Shown one piece after another: positions 1-8,227 of a stretch of DNA of 64,000 bases (positions within the stretch are counted from its first letter, which is position 1; each line of letters opens with the position of its first letter). The notes beneath the pieces are model-generated. The model saw nothing but the letters and a program-made list of their open reading frames with translations. It was not told where the DNA came from and did not search any database. The position numbers were made by a program, and so were the translations under genes. The stretch is from Halanaerobium sp046541575 (GTDB lineage: Bacteria > Bacillota > Halanaerobiia > Halanaerobiales > Halanaerobiaceae): positions 1 through 64,000 of the forward strand of contig JBKHDA010000001.1 of the NCBI GenBank assembly GCA_046541575.1, given 5' to 3'.

Positions 1-117
1 AAAAATTTAACTGCAAAACAAATAATGGGTTTTTTATTAGTCAATTATAGGTTTTCACGAAATTTAGTTCATGAAGATTATAGTTATATGAAATTCCAAA
101 TAATTGAATTGAGGTGA
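1..117 (+). CDS. 3' end of a gene that begins before the window
   Basis: Frame 1 is open from the first base to a TGA at 115-117, giving 38 C-terminal residues that end QIIELR. The stop lies inside the GAGGTGA ribosome-binding site of the next gene, the spacing expected of two genes in one transcript. Nothing in this short tail identifies a family. The reading depends only on the open frame and the tight junction, so it could be chance. Confidence 0.5.
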   Translation, partial: KNLTAKQIMGFLLVNYRFSRNLVHEDYSYMKFQIIELR

Positions 118-121
118 AAAT

Positions 122-730
122 GTGATTTATGATAGTCTTTTAGGTGGATTAATTGGATCAATCATTACAATTATAGCAACTAAAATATTTGATATGATTA
201 AAATGAATTTTGAACACAAAAATAATTTAAAAAGAATTTATTTTGAAAAGAAAATTAATGCTGCTGAATTAGCTGTAGCTAAATTTTATTCCATATCAAG
301 CAATATCAAGGGTATGTCTACTTTGTTTGAAATAGCTTCTGAAAATAATTTAGAATTTCTTGATAGTCAAATTTTTCAACATAGTTTTAAAAATCTTTCT
401 GAAGAAATAAGTAAGCTAGACGATGTTACTAATAGTCTTACTAATTCTATTTTTCTTTACATAGATATTGACGACAATTCTGCAAAAAAATTAAAAGAGT
501 TAATAAATCTTTTTGCAAAATTAAAATCTCTTAGAGAAATGATTTTTATTAATAACAAAGATCTTTTAGAAAAGGGAGAATTGTCAACTGAAGAAAAACA
601 AAGACTAAATAAATACCTTGAGAACTATAAATTAACTTTAAATAAAATAATTAATACTTTTGATGATATCCAAAATCAATTTGATTTAATGCTTAAAAAT
701 ATTAGGTCTGAATATGAAGACTATATGTAA
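122..730 (+). CDS. Hypothetical protein with one N-terminal membrane helix and coiled coil
   Basis: 202 residues, GTG start, with GAGGTG five bases upstream. Residues 7-24 (LLGGLIGSIITIIATKIF) form one membrane segment. The rest is charged, helical and rich in Lys, Glu, Asn and Leu, so a membrane-anchored coiled coil is likely. I recognise no catalytic motif and no family. It is AT-rich and follows the upstream partial gene with no gap. Small anchored helical proteins of this kind are common in accessory regions, and the attC-like hairpin just downstream fits that setting. No function is assigned. Confidence 0.7.
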   Translation: MIYDSLLGGLIGSIITIIATKIFDMIKMNFEHKNNLKRIYFEKKINAAELAVAKFYSISSNIKGMSTLFEIASENNLEFLDSQIFQHSFKNLSEEISKLDDVTNSLTNSIFLYIDIDDNSAKKLKELINLFAKLKSLREMIFINNKDLLEKGELSTEEKQRLNKYLENYKLTLNKIINTFDDIQNQFDLMLKNIRSEYEDYM

Positions 731-746
731 TTATTTGGAACTTCAT

Positions 747-874
747 ATAACATGGGATTGGCGTCATGCCTTCTGTCATAAAGCTTGTAATTTAAATAAT
801 CACGGATATGGAAAAGCAAGCTTTACGCCAGTTCCTGCGGAACCAGGCACGAACGCAAATCCCAGGAACGTTAT
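747..874. repeat. attC-like long imperfect hairpin
   Basis: A 128-base segment with higher GC than its surroundings folds into one long interrupted stem. Pairs seen: ATAAC (747-751) with GTTAT (870-874); TGGGATT (753-759) with AATCCCA (858-864); GCGT (761-764) with ACGC (853-856); GCCT (768-771) with AGGC (845-848); TAAAGCTTG (779-787) with CAAGCTTTA (817-825). The extra bases lie unequally on the two sides. Outer ATAAC/GTTAT boxes, unequal bulges and a length near 130 bases are the hallmarks of integron attC sites, notably the Vibrio type. No integrase gene is in the window. A MITE or another structured repeat is the alternative. Confidence 0.45.
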
Positions 875-919
875 ACGCAATTCAAAAAATTTATAAATAT
901 TTTCTAATAGGAGATTAAT

Positions 920-1051
920 ATGAATAAAAAAATTAAAGTGCCTTCATTTTTACATGAATTACATGGGGAAAACCCTACAGTATTTGACTTAATTCTAACT
1001 TATAGTATTGCGCTGTTGGTAACTAGTTTTATTGAGCATGTTATTTGTTAA
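920..1051 (+). CDS. Small hypothetical membrane protein, possibly the first half of a frameshifted gene
   Basis: 43 codons from ATG 920 to TAA 1049-1051, with TAGGAGAT upstream, a good ribosome-binding site. The C-terminal half (FDLILTYSIALLVTSFIEHV) is a probable membrane helix. The next small frame starts at 1038, inside this one. The two may be translationally coupled, or may be one three-helix protein of about 100 residues broken by a frameshift. I do not recognise either half. Confidence 0.45.
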   Translation: MNKKIKVPSFLHELHGENPTVFDLILTYSIALLVTSFIEHVIC

Positions 1052-1217
1052 TATAATTTCTAGTTATGAAAAACAAAGAACTATCGCACCATTTTTATTT
1101 AGTATAGTAGCATTAATGCTAATTGTAGTTTTTAGTATAAACAGTATAATTGTCAATTTAATGCTATTGCTGTATGCGATTAAATTAATTATGGCTTTTG
1201 CAGTAAGATGGGAATAA
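1038..1217 (+). CDS. Small hypothetical membrane protein overlapping the previous frame
   Basis: 59 residues from ATG 1038, with two probable membrane helices (IAPFLFSIVALMLIVVFSIN and IVNLMLLLYAIKLIMAFAV). It has no ribosome-binding site of its own and overlaps the stop of the 920-1051 frame. It therefore depends on coupling, or is the second part of a frameshifted gene. No family is recognised. Confidence 0.4.
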   Translation: MLFVNIISSYEKQRTIAPFLFSIVALMLIVVFSINSIIVNLMLLLYAIKLIMAFAVRWE

Positions 1218-1246
1218 AACGATGAGTTTAATTTAAGGAGGTAAAT

Positions 1247-1636
1247 ATGGAATCAACTACTTTATTAACAAGCATTATATTATTCACAAATGTTACTTTA
1301 CTATCTATATTAGTTCCTGGTGGTCCCATAGAAAATAGAGATTTCAAAAATCTTAAAGGGAGTATTTTTTGGGGTTTTAACATATTCTTAGTAACATTAG
1401 GAATTACATCTTTGATAATATCTTACTTTATACTTTTCCAAGAAAAATGGTCATTTCAAGTCTCATTTTTATTGGGGGTATTATATCTTTTGGTATATGC
1501 CCTAGATTTATCAAAAGTATTTCCTAAGTCAAATACAAAAATGTCAAATACTTTAATGCTGATTGAAATAATTAATTCTATGCTTGCTATTTTATTAATA
1601 ATATTATCTTTTTTTAGCATTAATATGTATTATTAA
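1247..1636 (+). CDS. Hypothetical four-helix membrane protein
   Basis: 129 residues with AAGGAGG ideally placed before ATG 1247. Hydrophobic stretches at about residues 5-25, 40-64, 70-88 and 103-126 predict four membrane helices. A short polar loop after the first helix (PGGPIENRDFKNLKG) is the only distinctive segment. It follows the two small membrane frames by 29 bases and probably shares their transcript. No family recognised; it is the type of cargo found in gene-cassette or island DNA. Confidence 0.6.
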   Translation: MESTTLLTSIILFTNVTLLSILVPGGPIENRDFKNLKGSIFWGFNIFLVTLGITSLIISYFILFQEKWSFQVSFLLGVLYLLVYALDLSKVFPKSNTKMSNTLMLIEIINSMLAILLIILSFFSINMYY

Positions 1637-1804
1637 ATTTTTTGAACTCAAGCCACGCTGCGCTTTTCTCCTTTCAGTCGTCGGGGCGTATAACAGCAGA
1701 CCGGATATTGGTCAATAATTCTTTGGAGGATGGTGATTGCACCTTTGGCATCTCGGTGTTTTGAGAGATGCTGAGCAATGATAAAGTCATTTAGGAGGGT
1801 TGAG
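1637..1804 (+). other. GC-richer gap with a GCGTATAAC box and a small hairpin
   Basis: The stretch 1650-1775 is clearly richer in G and C than the genes on either side. It carries GCGTATAAC at 1685-1693, similar to the outer box of the hairpin at 747-874 and inverted relative to GTTATGCGTT at 4240-4249. A hairpin GCATCTC/GAGATGC lies near 1748-1770. No second arm matching the GCGTATAAC flank was found nearby, so if it is an attC site it is truncated. Confidence 0.35.
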
Positions 1805-4198
1805 ATGAAAACAAAAGTGTTTTTAAGAGAAGAGCAAAGATTTAAAGAAGTTGATATTGCTGAGCCTGTTAAAGCGAAGATAAATGATAAATTTTTAAAT
1901 AAGTGGGAAGGCATAGTTAATATAATAGCAAATATTATCGGAGTTGCTGCTGCCTTAATAATGAAAATAAATCCTGAATCGATGGAGGTAGTGCTAAAAA
2001 GTCAAAATGAGGATAATTCCTATATAGCTGGAGGCAGTTATTCTTTAGGTCATGGTTTATACTCTGAAACGGTGATTGCTAAAAACAAAGAACTTCACAT
2101 TAAAAATGCCCTAGAAGATGAAGTCTGGAAGGACAATCCAGATATTGATTTAAATTTGATTTCCTATTATGGATTACCTCTTAACTGGCCAGATGGAAAA
2201 ACTTTTGGTACAATTTGCATTCTTGATGATAAAAGTATGGACTTAAATCAAGATAGTAAACAATTAATGAAAGAATTTAAAAATGTTATTAAAGATGATT
2301 TAAACCAGTTAATTGAACAAAAAAAGGTAAAAGAAAAAAACGATAAAATTTCTGAGCAGAAAGATAAATTGAAGTGGATTATTGAAGCAGCAGAAGCAGG
2401 AACCTGGGAATTGAATCTTCAAACAGGAGAAATAATTTGCAATCAAAATTGGGCAGAAATGTTAGGTTATGAATTAGAAGAACTTGAGCCAACAACTATT
2501 AAAACCTGGAAAAATTTAGTTCATCTCGATGATTTAAAAAAAGCGGAAAAGAATTTAGAAAAACATTTAAATGGTGAAACAGACTTCTACAGTGTTGAAA
2601 CAAGAATGAAACATAAAGATGGGCACTGGGTCTGGATTCTTGTGAGGGGTAAAGTTATTTCCCGGACAGATGATGGCCAACCTCATAAAATGGTTGGAAT
2701 GGATCTTGATATTTCAAAACAAAAAAAACAGGAGCAGATTATAAAAGAACTTCATAAGGTAGTTCTTGAGTTTCAAAATCTTGCTAATGGAAAAGAAATC
2801 TGTCAGCAAACTATTAAAGCAGCAGGAGAAATATTAGATTTTGAATTATGTCATTTCAGCTTAGTTGAGAACAATAAACTTATTCCAGCTGCAGCTTCCG
2901 AGACAATGAAAGAAAAAATACTACTTTTAAACTATGAGATTATTGATAAAGCATTTAAAAATAATGAAAGTTATCTTACTTTAGATAAAGAAGAAAATTT
3001 TTTCGCAACACCAGCAGAAGAAATATATATATCAGCTATAACAATACCAATGGAGGATATTGGTGTTTTCCAGGCGATATCTACTGATAAAAATGGTTTT
3101 AATCAGAGAGATTTAGAACTTGCTGAAACTCTAATTGCGAGCACTAAAGCGGTTTTAGATAAACTTTACTATCAAAAGGAATTAGAACACAAGTCTTTTC
3201 ATGATAGTTTAACTAATTTATATAACCGTCGCTTTTTCGATGAAGAAATGAAAAGGCTGGATACCAAACGACAGCTACCTTTGAGTATTATAATGGCTGA
3301 TGTAAATGGTTTAAAGATTATCAATGATAGTTACGGTCATAAAAAAGGAGATCAAACCTTAATAAAAGTAGCTGAAATTCTAAAAGAAGCATTAAGAGAA
3401 GAGGATATTTTAGCCCGTCAGGGTGGAGATGAATTTGCCGTTTTGCTGCCTAAAACCAATAAAGAACAATTAAGTAAAATAATAAAAAGAATTAAGGACA
3501 AAATAAATCAGGTAAATAATCAAGCAGATATGCCGATCTCTATTGCTTTAGGTTCAGCTATTAAAAAAGATCCTGCAAAAGATATAAATGAGGTACTAAA
3601 AAGAGCAGATGATGATATGTATCAAAACAAATTATCAGAAAGTCAAAGCAGCAAAAGCAATTTTATTGAAAACGTCCTCAACACATTGGGTTCTAAAACT
3701 CAAGAAACTAAGGAACATGCAGAGAGGATGGAGATTTTGGCTCTAGAACTTGGAGAAAAAATTAACCTTAGTAATTCGAAATTAAATCACCTGGCATTAC
3801 TTGCAAAATTACATGATATCGGGAAAATTACTATTTCAGAGGAAATATTAACAAAACCAAAAAAATTAACAGAAAAAGAATGGGATATAATGATTGAACA
3901 TCCTATAAAGGGTTATCAAATTGCCTCTGCTTCAAAAGAATTTGCAGTAGTAGCAAAAGAAATATTAGCCCACCACGAACATTGGGATGGCAGTGGTTAT
4001 CCTCGTGGTTTAAGCGGAGAGGAAATACCATATCTAGCCCGAATAATTTCTATAATAGATGCCTATGATGTAATGACTAATGAAAGACCTTACAGTAAGG
4101 CTATTTCAAAAGAAGAAGCTTTAGCAGAAATAAAAAGCTGTGCAGGCAGTCAATTTGATCCAGAGTTAGCCGAAAAATTTGTTAAAATGATGAAATAA
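1805..4198 (+). CDS. GAF-PAS-GAF diguanylate cyclase / HD-GYP phosphodiesterase
   Basis: 797 residues with ATG 1805 served by TTAGGAGGG six bases before it; an in-frame ATG at 1778 lacks a site. Order: GAF-like domain (about 30-170), PAS/PAC domain (190-305, with GTWELNLQTGEI), second GAF-like domain (315-455), GGDEF domain with an intact RQGGDEFAVLL motif near residue 540, and HD-GYP domain with LHDIGKI near 670 and HHEHWDGSGYP near 725-733. GGDEF domains make cyclic di-GMP and HD-GYP domains break it, so this is a bifunctional or switchable turnover enzyme. No membrane helix is seen, so the sensor is probably cytoplasmic. It stands alone; the nearby c-di-GMP riboswitch at 10.6 kb suggests an active c-di-GMP network. 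Confidence 0.93.
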   Translation: MKTKVFLREEQRFKEVDIAEPVKAKINDKFLNKWEGIVNIIANIIGVAAALIMKINPESMEVVLKSQNEDNSYIAGGSYSLGHGLYSETVIAKNKELHIKNALEDEVWKDNPDIDLNLISYYGLPLNWPDGKTFGTICILDDKSMDLNQDSKQLMKEFKNVIKDDLNQLIEQKKVKEKNDKISEQKDKLKWIIEAAEAGTWELNLQTGEIICNQNWAEMLGYELEELEPTTIKTWKNLVHLDDLKKAEKNLEKHLNGETDFYSVETRMKHKDGHWVWILVRGKVISRTDDGQPHKMVGMDLDISKQKKQEQIIKELHKVVLEFQNLANGKEICQQTIKAAGEILDFELCHFSLVENNKLIPAAASETMKEKILLLNYEIIDKAFKNNESYLTLDKEENFFATPAEEIYISAITIPMEDIGVFQAISTDKNGFNQRDLELAETLIASTKAVLDKLYYQKELEHKSFHDSLTNLYNRRFFDEEMKRLDTKRQLPLSIIMADVNGLKIINDSYGHKKGDQTLIKVAEILKEALREEDILARQGGDEFAVLLPKTNKEQLSKIIKRIKDKINQVNNQADMPISIALGSAIKKDPAKDINEVLKRADDDMYQNKLSESQSSKSNFIENVLNTLGSKTQETKEHAERMEILALELGEKINLSNSKLNHLALLAKLHDIGKITISEEILTKPKKLTEKEWDIMIEHPIKGYQIASASKEFAVVAKEILAHHEHWDGSGYPRGLSGEEIPYLARIISIIDAYDVMTNERPYSKAISKEEALAEIKSCAGSQFDPELAEKFVKMMK

Positions 4199-4427
4199 AT
4201 ATTACAAATATTGATTGATTATATTTGATATACTTGACGTTATGCGTTACCAGACAGGGGGGATAATATGTAGTGGTATACAATTGCGAGTTTTTTTGAG
4301 GGAGAAAAGTTTTCTTTATATTAAAATTTAAAAGAAGAGAGGAAAAAATATATGATTTAGAATACTATTTTGCGGAGACGAATGGTCGCTTTGGGGCTGA
4401 AAACAGGAAAATATCTAAAATACAAAA
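4199..4427. other. Gap with no gene; one GTTATGCGTT box
   Basis: No credible reading frame. GTTATGCGTT occurs at 4240-4249 and resembles the 3' box of Vibrio-type attC sites, but I see no paired arm around it. The rest is AT-rich with no clear terminator for the upstream GGDEF gene. Confidence 0.3.
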
Positions 4428-4467
4428 ACCCCCAAGAAACCTGCACTACCAGGGTAAACTTGGGGGT
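4428..4467 (-). terminator. Terminator of tRNA-Leu
   Basis: ACCCCCAAG (4428-4436) pairs with CTTGGGGGT (4459-4467). On the minus strand the stem is followed by TTTTTG, giving a rho-independent terminator 22 bases downstream of the minus-strand tRNA-Leu. Confidence 0.85.
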
Positions 4468-4489
4468 AAATTAACGTATTAAACTAAAA

Positions 4490-4576
4490 TGGTGCCGAAG
4501 GTGGGACTCGAACCCACACGCCCGTGAAGGCAACGGATTTTGAATCCGTCGTGTCTGCCATTCCACCACTTCGGCA
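4490..4576 (-). tRNA. tRNA-Leu (anticodon CAA)
   Basis: Read on the minus strand it begins TGCCGAAGTGG and ends in the pairing arm CTTCGGCA with encoded CCA. The anticodon stem ACGGA/TCCGT closes the loop TTCAAAA, whose middle bases are CAA. The long variable arm is typical of leucine tRNAs, as is the 87-base length with CCA. The TΨC arm GGGTTCGAGTCCC is intact. It decodes UUG. A terminator follows at once. Confidence 0.97.
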
Positions 4577-4637
4577 TCAACATTATTTATTTTAACATAG
4601 AAAAATATTAAACGCAAGAACTACTTCTTGGTAAAAA

Positions 4638-4665
4638 TTGCAATCTTTATGCTGTATGATATAAT
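4638..4665 (+). promoter_or_regulatory. Probable sigma-A promoter of the chemotaxis receptor gene
   Basis: TTGCAA (4638-4643), a 16-base spacer and a perfect TATAAT (4660-4665), 27 bases upstream of the receptor start. The -10 box is perfect and the -35 box is fair. Confidence 0.55.
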
Positions 4666-4692
4666 TTAAATATAACTCATAAAAAGGTAGGG

Positions 4693-6669
4693 ATGGAAAT
4701 GTTTAAATCAATTAAAGGGAAAATGTTAATTGCAATATCGATATTAATTTTAACTGTTGTTGGTGGAACGGCTTTTGCTTTATATAATCAATCAACAGAT
4801 ATTCTAGAAGAAACTATAACGTCAAGTGCTGAAGAAAGTGCAAGACAAAATTCAAATACCATTAATGAGTGGTTAAGTGGTGTCGAAATATTTTTAAAAG
4901 ATTTAGCAGATGCAAATAACGTTCAGACAATGATGTGGAGCAGTCAGGAAAGGCATTTAAAAGAATCAGATCATTCTGAAATAGAAAATATCATTGTTGC
5001 AAGGCCAAATGGCAAAGCTAATGTTGTAGGTGGAGAGAGTTTAGATATTTCAGATAGAGAATATTTCCAGGAGGCTATGGAAAGTGGTGAGATTACATAT
5101 TCTAATGTCCGTCCCAGTGAATTGACTGATGGTAATGTAATTTCAATTGCAGTACCAATAATTGATATGGAAGATCAGGTTGGAGTTTTAATTGGGACTG
5201 TTTCTACAGAATACTTACAGAATCTTATCAATGAGATGAATATTAATGGTGCCGGTTATGGCTGGATTATTAATCAGAATAAAAATACTATTGCCTATCC
5301 CGAAAGAGAATATATATCGAATGCTGATTTAGCAGACAGTAATCAAGATTTAAGGAATATTACTGACAATATGGTAGCAAAAGAAAGTGGTGTTCTTAAT
5401 TATACTTATAACAATCAGGATAAAATAATGGCCTATCATCCGGTAGGAATAAATGGCTGGTCTGTAGCTATGACAGCAGATAGATCGGAAGTTATGAGCG
5501 AGCTTTCTAATCTAAGAAATATAAGTTTAATTATTGCACTAGCTGCTTTGGTTATAGGAATTATTGTTACAATGATAATTTCATCTTATATTGCAAATCC
5601 TTTAAATTATGTTACTGCAGCTGCCCAAAAATTAGCTGATGGAGATTTTACTTTCGAGATTGAAGAAAAGTATTTAAAGCGTGAAGATGAAATTGGTAAA
5701 TTGACTGCTTCATTTTCAGAGATGATTAGTAATTTAAAATCAATGATTTTTAATGTTAAAGATGTCTCAGATAGAGTTGCTGCTTCAAGTGAAGAGCTCT
5801 CTGCCAGCGGAAATCAGGTTGGAGAGAGTGCTGATGAGGTTAGCAAGGCTATTCAGGAAGTAGCTTCTAATACTGAGGAGCAGTCAGCACAGGTTGAAGA
5901 GACTTCAGCAACAATGGATGAACTAACAAGGCAGATAAAAATGATTAACACTTCTTCTGATGCTATGGACAGACAGGCAGAAGATGTAATGGAAAATATA
6001 GAAAAAGGAAATAAATCCATAGATAAATCTGCAGCTGAGATCAATAAGGTTAAAGATAATTCTAAGCAGGTAGAACAGGCCGTACATTCTTTAGCTGAAT
6101 CCTCAAAGAGGATTGGTGAGATAGTAAATTTAATCAAAGATATATCTTCACAAACTAATCTACTTGCTTTAAATGCAGCGATAGAAGCAGCAAGAGCAGG
6201 TGAAGCCGGACGAGGTTTTTCGGTTGTGGCAGATGAGATAAGAGAATTGGCTGAAGAATCTAATCAGGCTACAGATGAAATAACAGAGTTGATAGAAGAT
6301 ATACAAAAAGATGTACAGTCTTCTGTAGAAAACATGGAAGAAACAGGTGAAGTTGTTGATTCAAGTGTTGATTCCATAGCAGAAAGTGGATCAGCATTTA
6401 AAGAAATTGAAAATACAGCTGAAGTTTTAAGAAAGATAATTACTAACATTAATAATAAAGCTGAGGAAATGGCTGCTAACAGTGATGATGTAGAAAGAGC
6501 AATTAGGGAAATAGCTTCTGCAAGTGAAACTGCAGCTGCTAATGCTGAAGAAGTTGCAGCTTCAAGTGAGGAACAGAATGCAGCTACTGATGAAATCATT
6601 AACGCTTCTCAGGAACTGGCAGAGATGGCAGAAGAACTTTCAGAGTCAATTTCAAAATTCAAATTGTAA
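4693..6669 (+). CDS. Methyl-accepting chemotaxis protein with dCache-type sensor
   Basis: 658 residues. First membrane helix at about 9-30, an extracytoplasmic double-Cache-like domain at about 35-270 (with the usual DISDREYFQEAMESGEITYS segment), second helix at about 276-297 and HAMP at 298-350. The long helical signalling domain carries the conserved tip SQTNLLALNAAIEAARAGEAGRGF from residue 486 on. It senses a small ligand and controls CheA. The gene is monocistronic, between its own promoter and a strong terminator. ATG 4693 and ATG 4699 are both possible starts; the AAGGTAGGG site slightly favours 4699. No chemotaxis operon is in the window, so it is an orphan receptor. Confidence 0.95.
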   Translation: MEMFKSIKGKMLIAISILILTVVGGTAFALYNQSTDILEETITSSAEESARQNSNTINEWLSGVEIFLKDLADANNVQTMMWSSQERHLKESDHSEIENIIVARPNGKANVVGGESLDISDREYFQEAMESGEITYSNVRPSELTDGNVISIAVPIIDMEDQVGVLIGTVSTEYLQNLINEMNINGAGYGWIINQNKNTIAYPEREYISNADLADSNQDLRNITDNMVAKESGVLNYTYNNQDKIMAYHPVGINGWSVAMTADRSEVMSELSNLRNISLIIALAALVIGIIVTMIISSYIANPLNYVTAAAQKLADGDFTFEIEEKYLKREDEIGKLTASFSEMISNLKSMIFNVKDVSDRVAASSEELSASGNQVGESADEVSKAIQEVASNTEEQSAQVEETSATMDELTRQIKMINTSSDAMDRQAEDVMENIEKGNKSIDKSAAEINKVKDNSKQVEQAVHSLAESSKRIGEIVNLIKDISSQTNLLALNAAIEAARAGEAGRGFSVVADEIRELAEESNQATDEITELIEDIQKDVQSSVENMEETGEVVDSSVDSIAESGSAFKEIENTAEVLRKIITNINNKAEEMAANSDDVERAIREIASASETAAANAEEVAASSEEQNAATDEIINASQELAEMAEELSESISKFKL

Positions 6670-6705
6670 AATAAGTAGATTTTATAATTAATGTTGATAG
6701 ATAAG

Positions 6706-6736
6706 AAAAGGGGGCCTTAAATGGCCCCCTTTTTTT
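6706..6736 (+). terminator. Terminator after the chemotaxis receptor gene
   Basis: AAGGGGGCC, loop TTAAAT, GGCCCCCTT and a run of T. A-runs on the other side let it also terminate the convergent minus-strand gene ending at 6785. Confidence 0.9.
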
Positions 6737-6784
6737 GATCATAAAGAAATACTTAAAATTATTTCAATTTGTTTATATCTATCC

Positions 6785-8050
6785 TTAGTGTTCAATTCTG
6801 GACATAATAGGAAAACGAATTAAATAAGCAACAATTAAATAAACAGCAGTAGTAAATATACCTGACAAATAGTGGAAATCAAAGTGATGTTTTAAATAGA
6901 TATTTGCAGTTATTGCTAAAACAATTAATAAAAATGCTGGAATGAAAATCGATATATTTTCAATTAAAGTTGGCTTATAGCTGCTTTCAATTTTAATTTT
7001 AAAATTAAAATTATCTTCTCGAAGATCTTTAAATATAATTATCCATAATATTTTAAGTGCATAAGCAACAGTTAAGATACTTCCCAGATGCAGTAGAAAT
7101 TCAAACATCGGGATTGTGCTCAAAGAATATTTAATTAAGTGTTTGCTGTTATAGCCAATAAAAAAAGGAAAGGCCATTAAAGAGAGAAATGATAGAATGG
7201 TGCTGACTGCATTTATTTTCTGCCTTATTTCACATCTTTTAAAATCAAAAATAGAAGTTGAATCAAATTCTCTAATCCAGTTTCCTGCCCCATTAAATAA
7301 TGTTGATTTTGCAAAGGCATGGGCAATTATATGTAATACAGCTCCATAATAACCATATGTATTACCACTGCCAATTGCTATTGTTATAAAACCGAATTGA
7401 CTGATAGAGCTGTAAGCCAGTATAAGTTTATAATTTTTTTCTTCCAGAGCTTTAATTCCCCCATAAAAAATCATTATCATTCCTAAATAAAGTAGAAGGC
7501 GATTTCCACTGCTTATAATCCTTAGAAGAGTAATATAACCCAGTTTTGCAACAAAGCCGGAAGAGATAGCACAAAAAGTTGTAGAAGCCCTCTTATAAAT
7601 ATAAGGAACCCAGCTGTGCAGTCCAATAACTGCACTTTTAACTCCTAAAGCAGCAATAAACATCAGCTGCAGCCAGAATTCTTTAACTGGACCTATAAAT
7701 TGGTAACCATTTGTATAGGCAGTTAAAACAGTTAAAATCAAAAAACTTCCACCAATAAACTGAATCACAAAATATTCCCAGGCAATATTTTTATCATCCC
7801 AGGCCAGCATCAAAGAAGTCGTTAAAGTTGCGAGCTCCCAGCCTATCATAAAAATAAACCAATTTTTTGTACTTATCACAAGAGTGAAACTAATAATATA
7901 AAAAATAATTACTGCTAAAAATAAAGATTTATACTCTTTGATTTTTTTCCAGCCGGAAAGCAGAGTGAAAAAAGTAATTATTAATCCTGTGCTTAAAAAT
8001 AAAATAGTTGTATTATTAAATATAAAATTAGTAACTATAAAGTCCTGCAT
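6785..8050 (-). CDS. Orphan NuoL/MrpD-like proton-conducting membrane subunit
   Basis: 421 residues, almost all hydrophobic helices, with GAGGAGG before ATG. It has the signatures of the antiporter-like subunits of complex I, Mrp antiporters and membrane hydrogenases: GWELATL with Glu72, a GVKSA lysine at 138, FVAKLGYI with Lys169, AYSSISQFGFI, and HIIAHAFAKSTLFNGAG with His244 and Lys248. These charged residues form the proton path in the family. It is shorter than NuoL (about 600) or MrpD (about 490), and no other Nuo, Mrp or Ech genes adjoin it, which is unusual. A sodium/proton or bicarbonate-uptake role with a partner elsewhere is possible. The family is sure; the partner and ion are not. 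Confidence 0.8.
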   Translation of the reverse strand: MQDFIVTNFIFNNTTILFLSTGLIITFFTLLSGWKKIKEYKSLFLAVIIFYIISFTLVISTKNWFIFMIGWELATLTTSLMLAWDDKNIAWEYFVIQFIGGSFLILTVLTAYTNGYQFIGPVKEFWLQLMFIAALGVKSAVIGLHSWVPYIYKRASTTFCAISSGFVAKLGYITLLRIISSGNRLLLYLGMIMIFYGGIKALEEKNYKLILAYSSISQFGFITIAIGSGNTYGYYGAVLHIIAHAFAKSTLFNGAGNWIREFDSTSIFDFKRCEIRQKINAVSTILSFLSLMAFPFFIGYNSKHLIKYSLSTIPMFEFLLHLGSILTVAYALKILWIIIFKDLREDNFNFKIKIESSYKPTLIENISIFIPAFLLIVLAITANIYLKHHFDFHYLSGIFTTAVYLIVAYLIRFPIMSRIEH

Positions 8051-8132
8051 TAACTTACCTCCTCATTAAAAATTATATCATAATAACTAATTCACTAAAA
8101 GTAAATTAATTCTAGATTTAAGTCAGAAATAT

Positions 8133-8161
8133 TTGACAAATAAAACTTATAATGATATATT
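8133..8161 (+). promoter_or_regulatory. Sigma-A promoter of the cold-shock gene
   Basis: TTGACA (8133-8138), a 17-base spacer and TATATT (8156-8161), about 67 bases upstream of the start codon. This leaves a leader long enough for RNA structure. Confidence 0.7.
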
Positions 8162-8168
8162 AAAACCA

Positions 8169-8200
8169 CTGAGTATTCAAAACTAGTTACACATACTCAG
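8169..8200 (+). promoter_or_regulatory. Hairpin in the cold-shock gene leader
   Basis: CTGAGTAT (8169-8176) and ATACTCAG (8193-8200) form a perfect 8-bp stem in the 5' untranslated region, 11 bases before the AGGAGGA ribosome-binding site. Cold-shock mRNAs often carry temperature-sensitive leaders; whether this hairpin acts that way is inference. Confidence 0.45.
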
Positions 8201-8227
8201 CTTAAATTTTAGGAGGAAGATATTAAT

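Noticed and set aside
714..896. 60-codon plus-strand frame after the first hypothetical gene
   Set aside because: It is the translation of the attC-like hairpin, overlaps the previous gene and has no ribosome-binding site.
1637..1804. c-di-GMP riboswitch before the GGDEF gene
   Set aside because: The invariant GACGCAAAG element is missing; only a simple hairpin is present.
1648..1914. 88-codon minus-strand frame that could look like a transposase piece
   Set aside because: It runs antisense into the GGDEF gene, matches no transposase motif I know and has no start signal; the high-GC gap simply lacks stops.
5853..6599. Two minus-strand frames inside the chemotaxis receptor gene
   Set aside because: They are antisense shadows of the repetitive Ala/Ser/Glu coding sequence and have no start signals.
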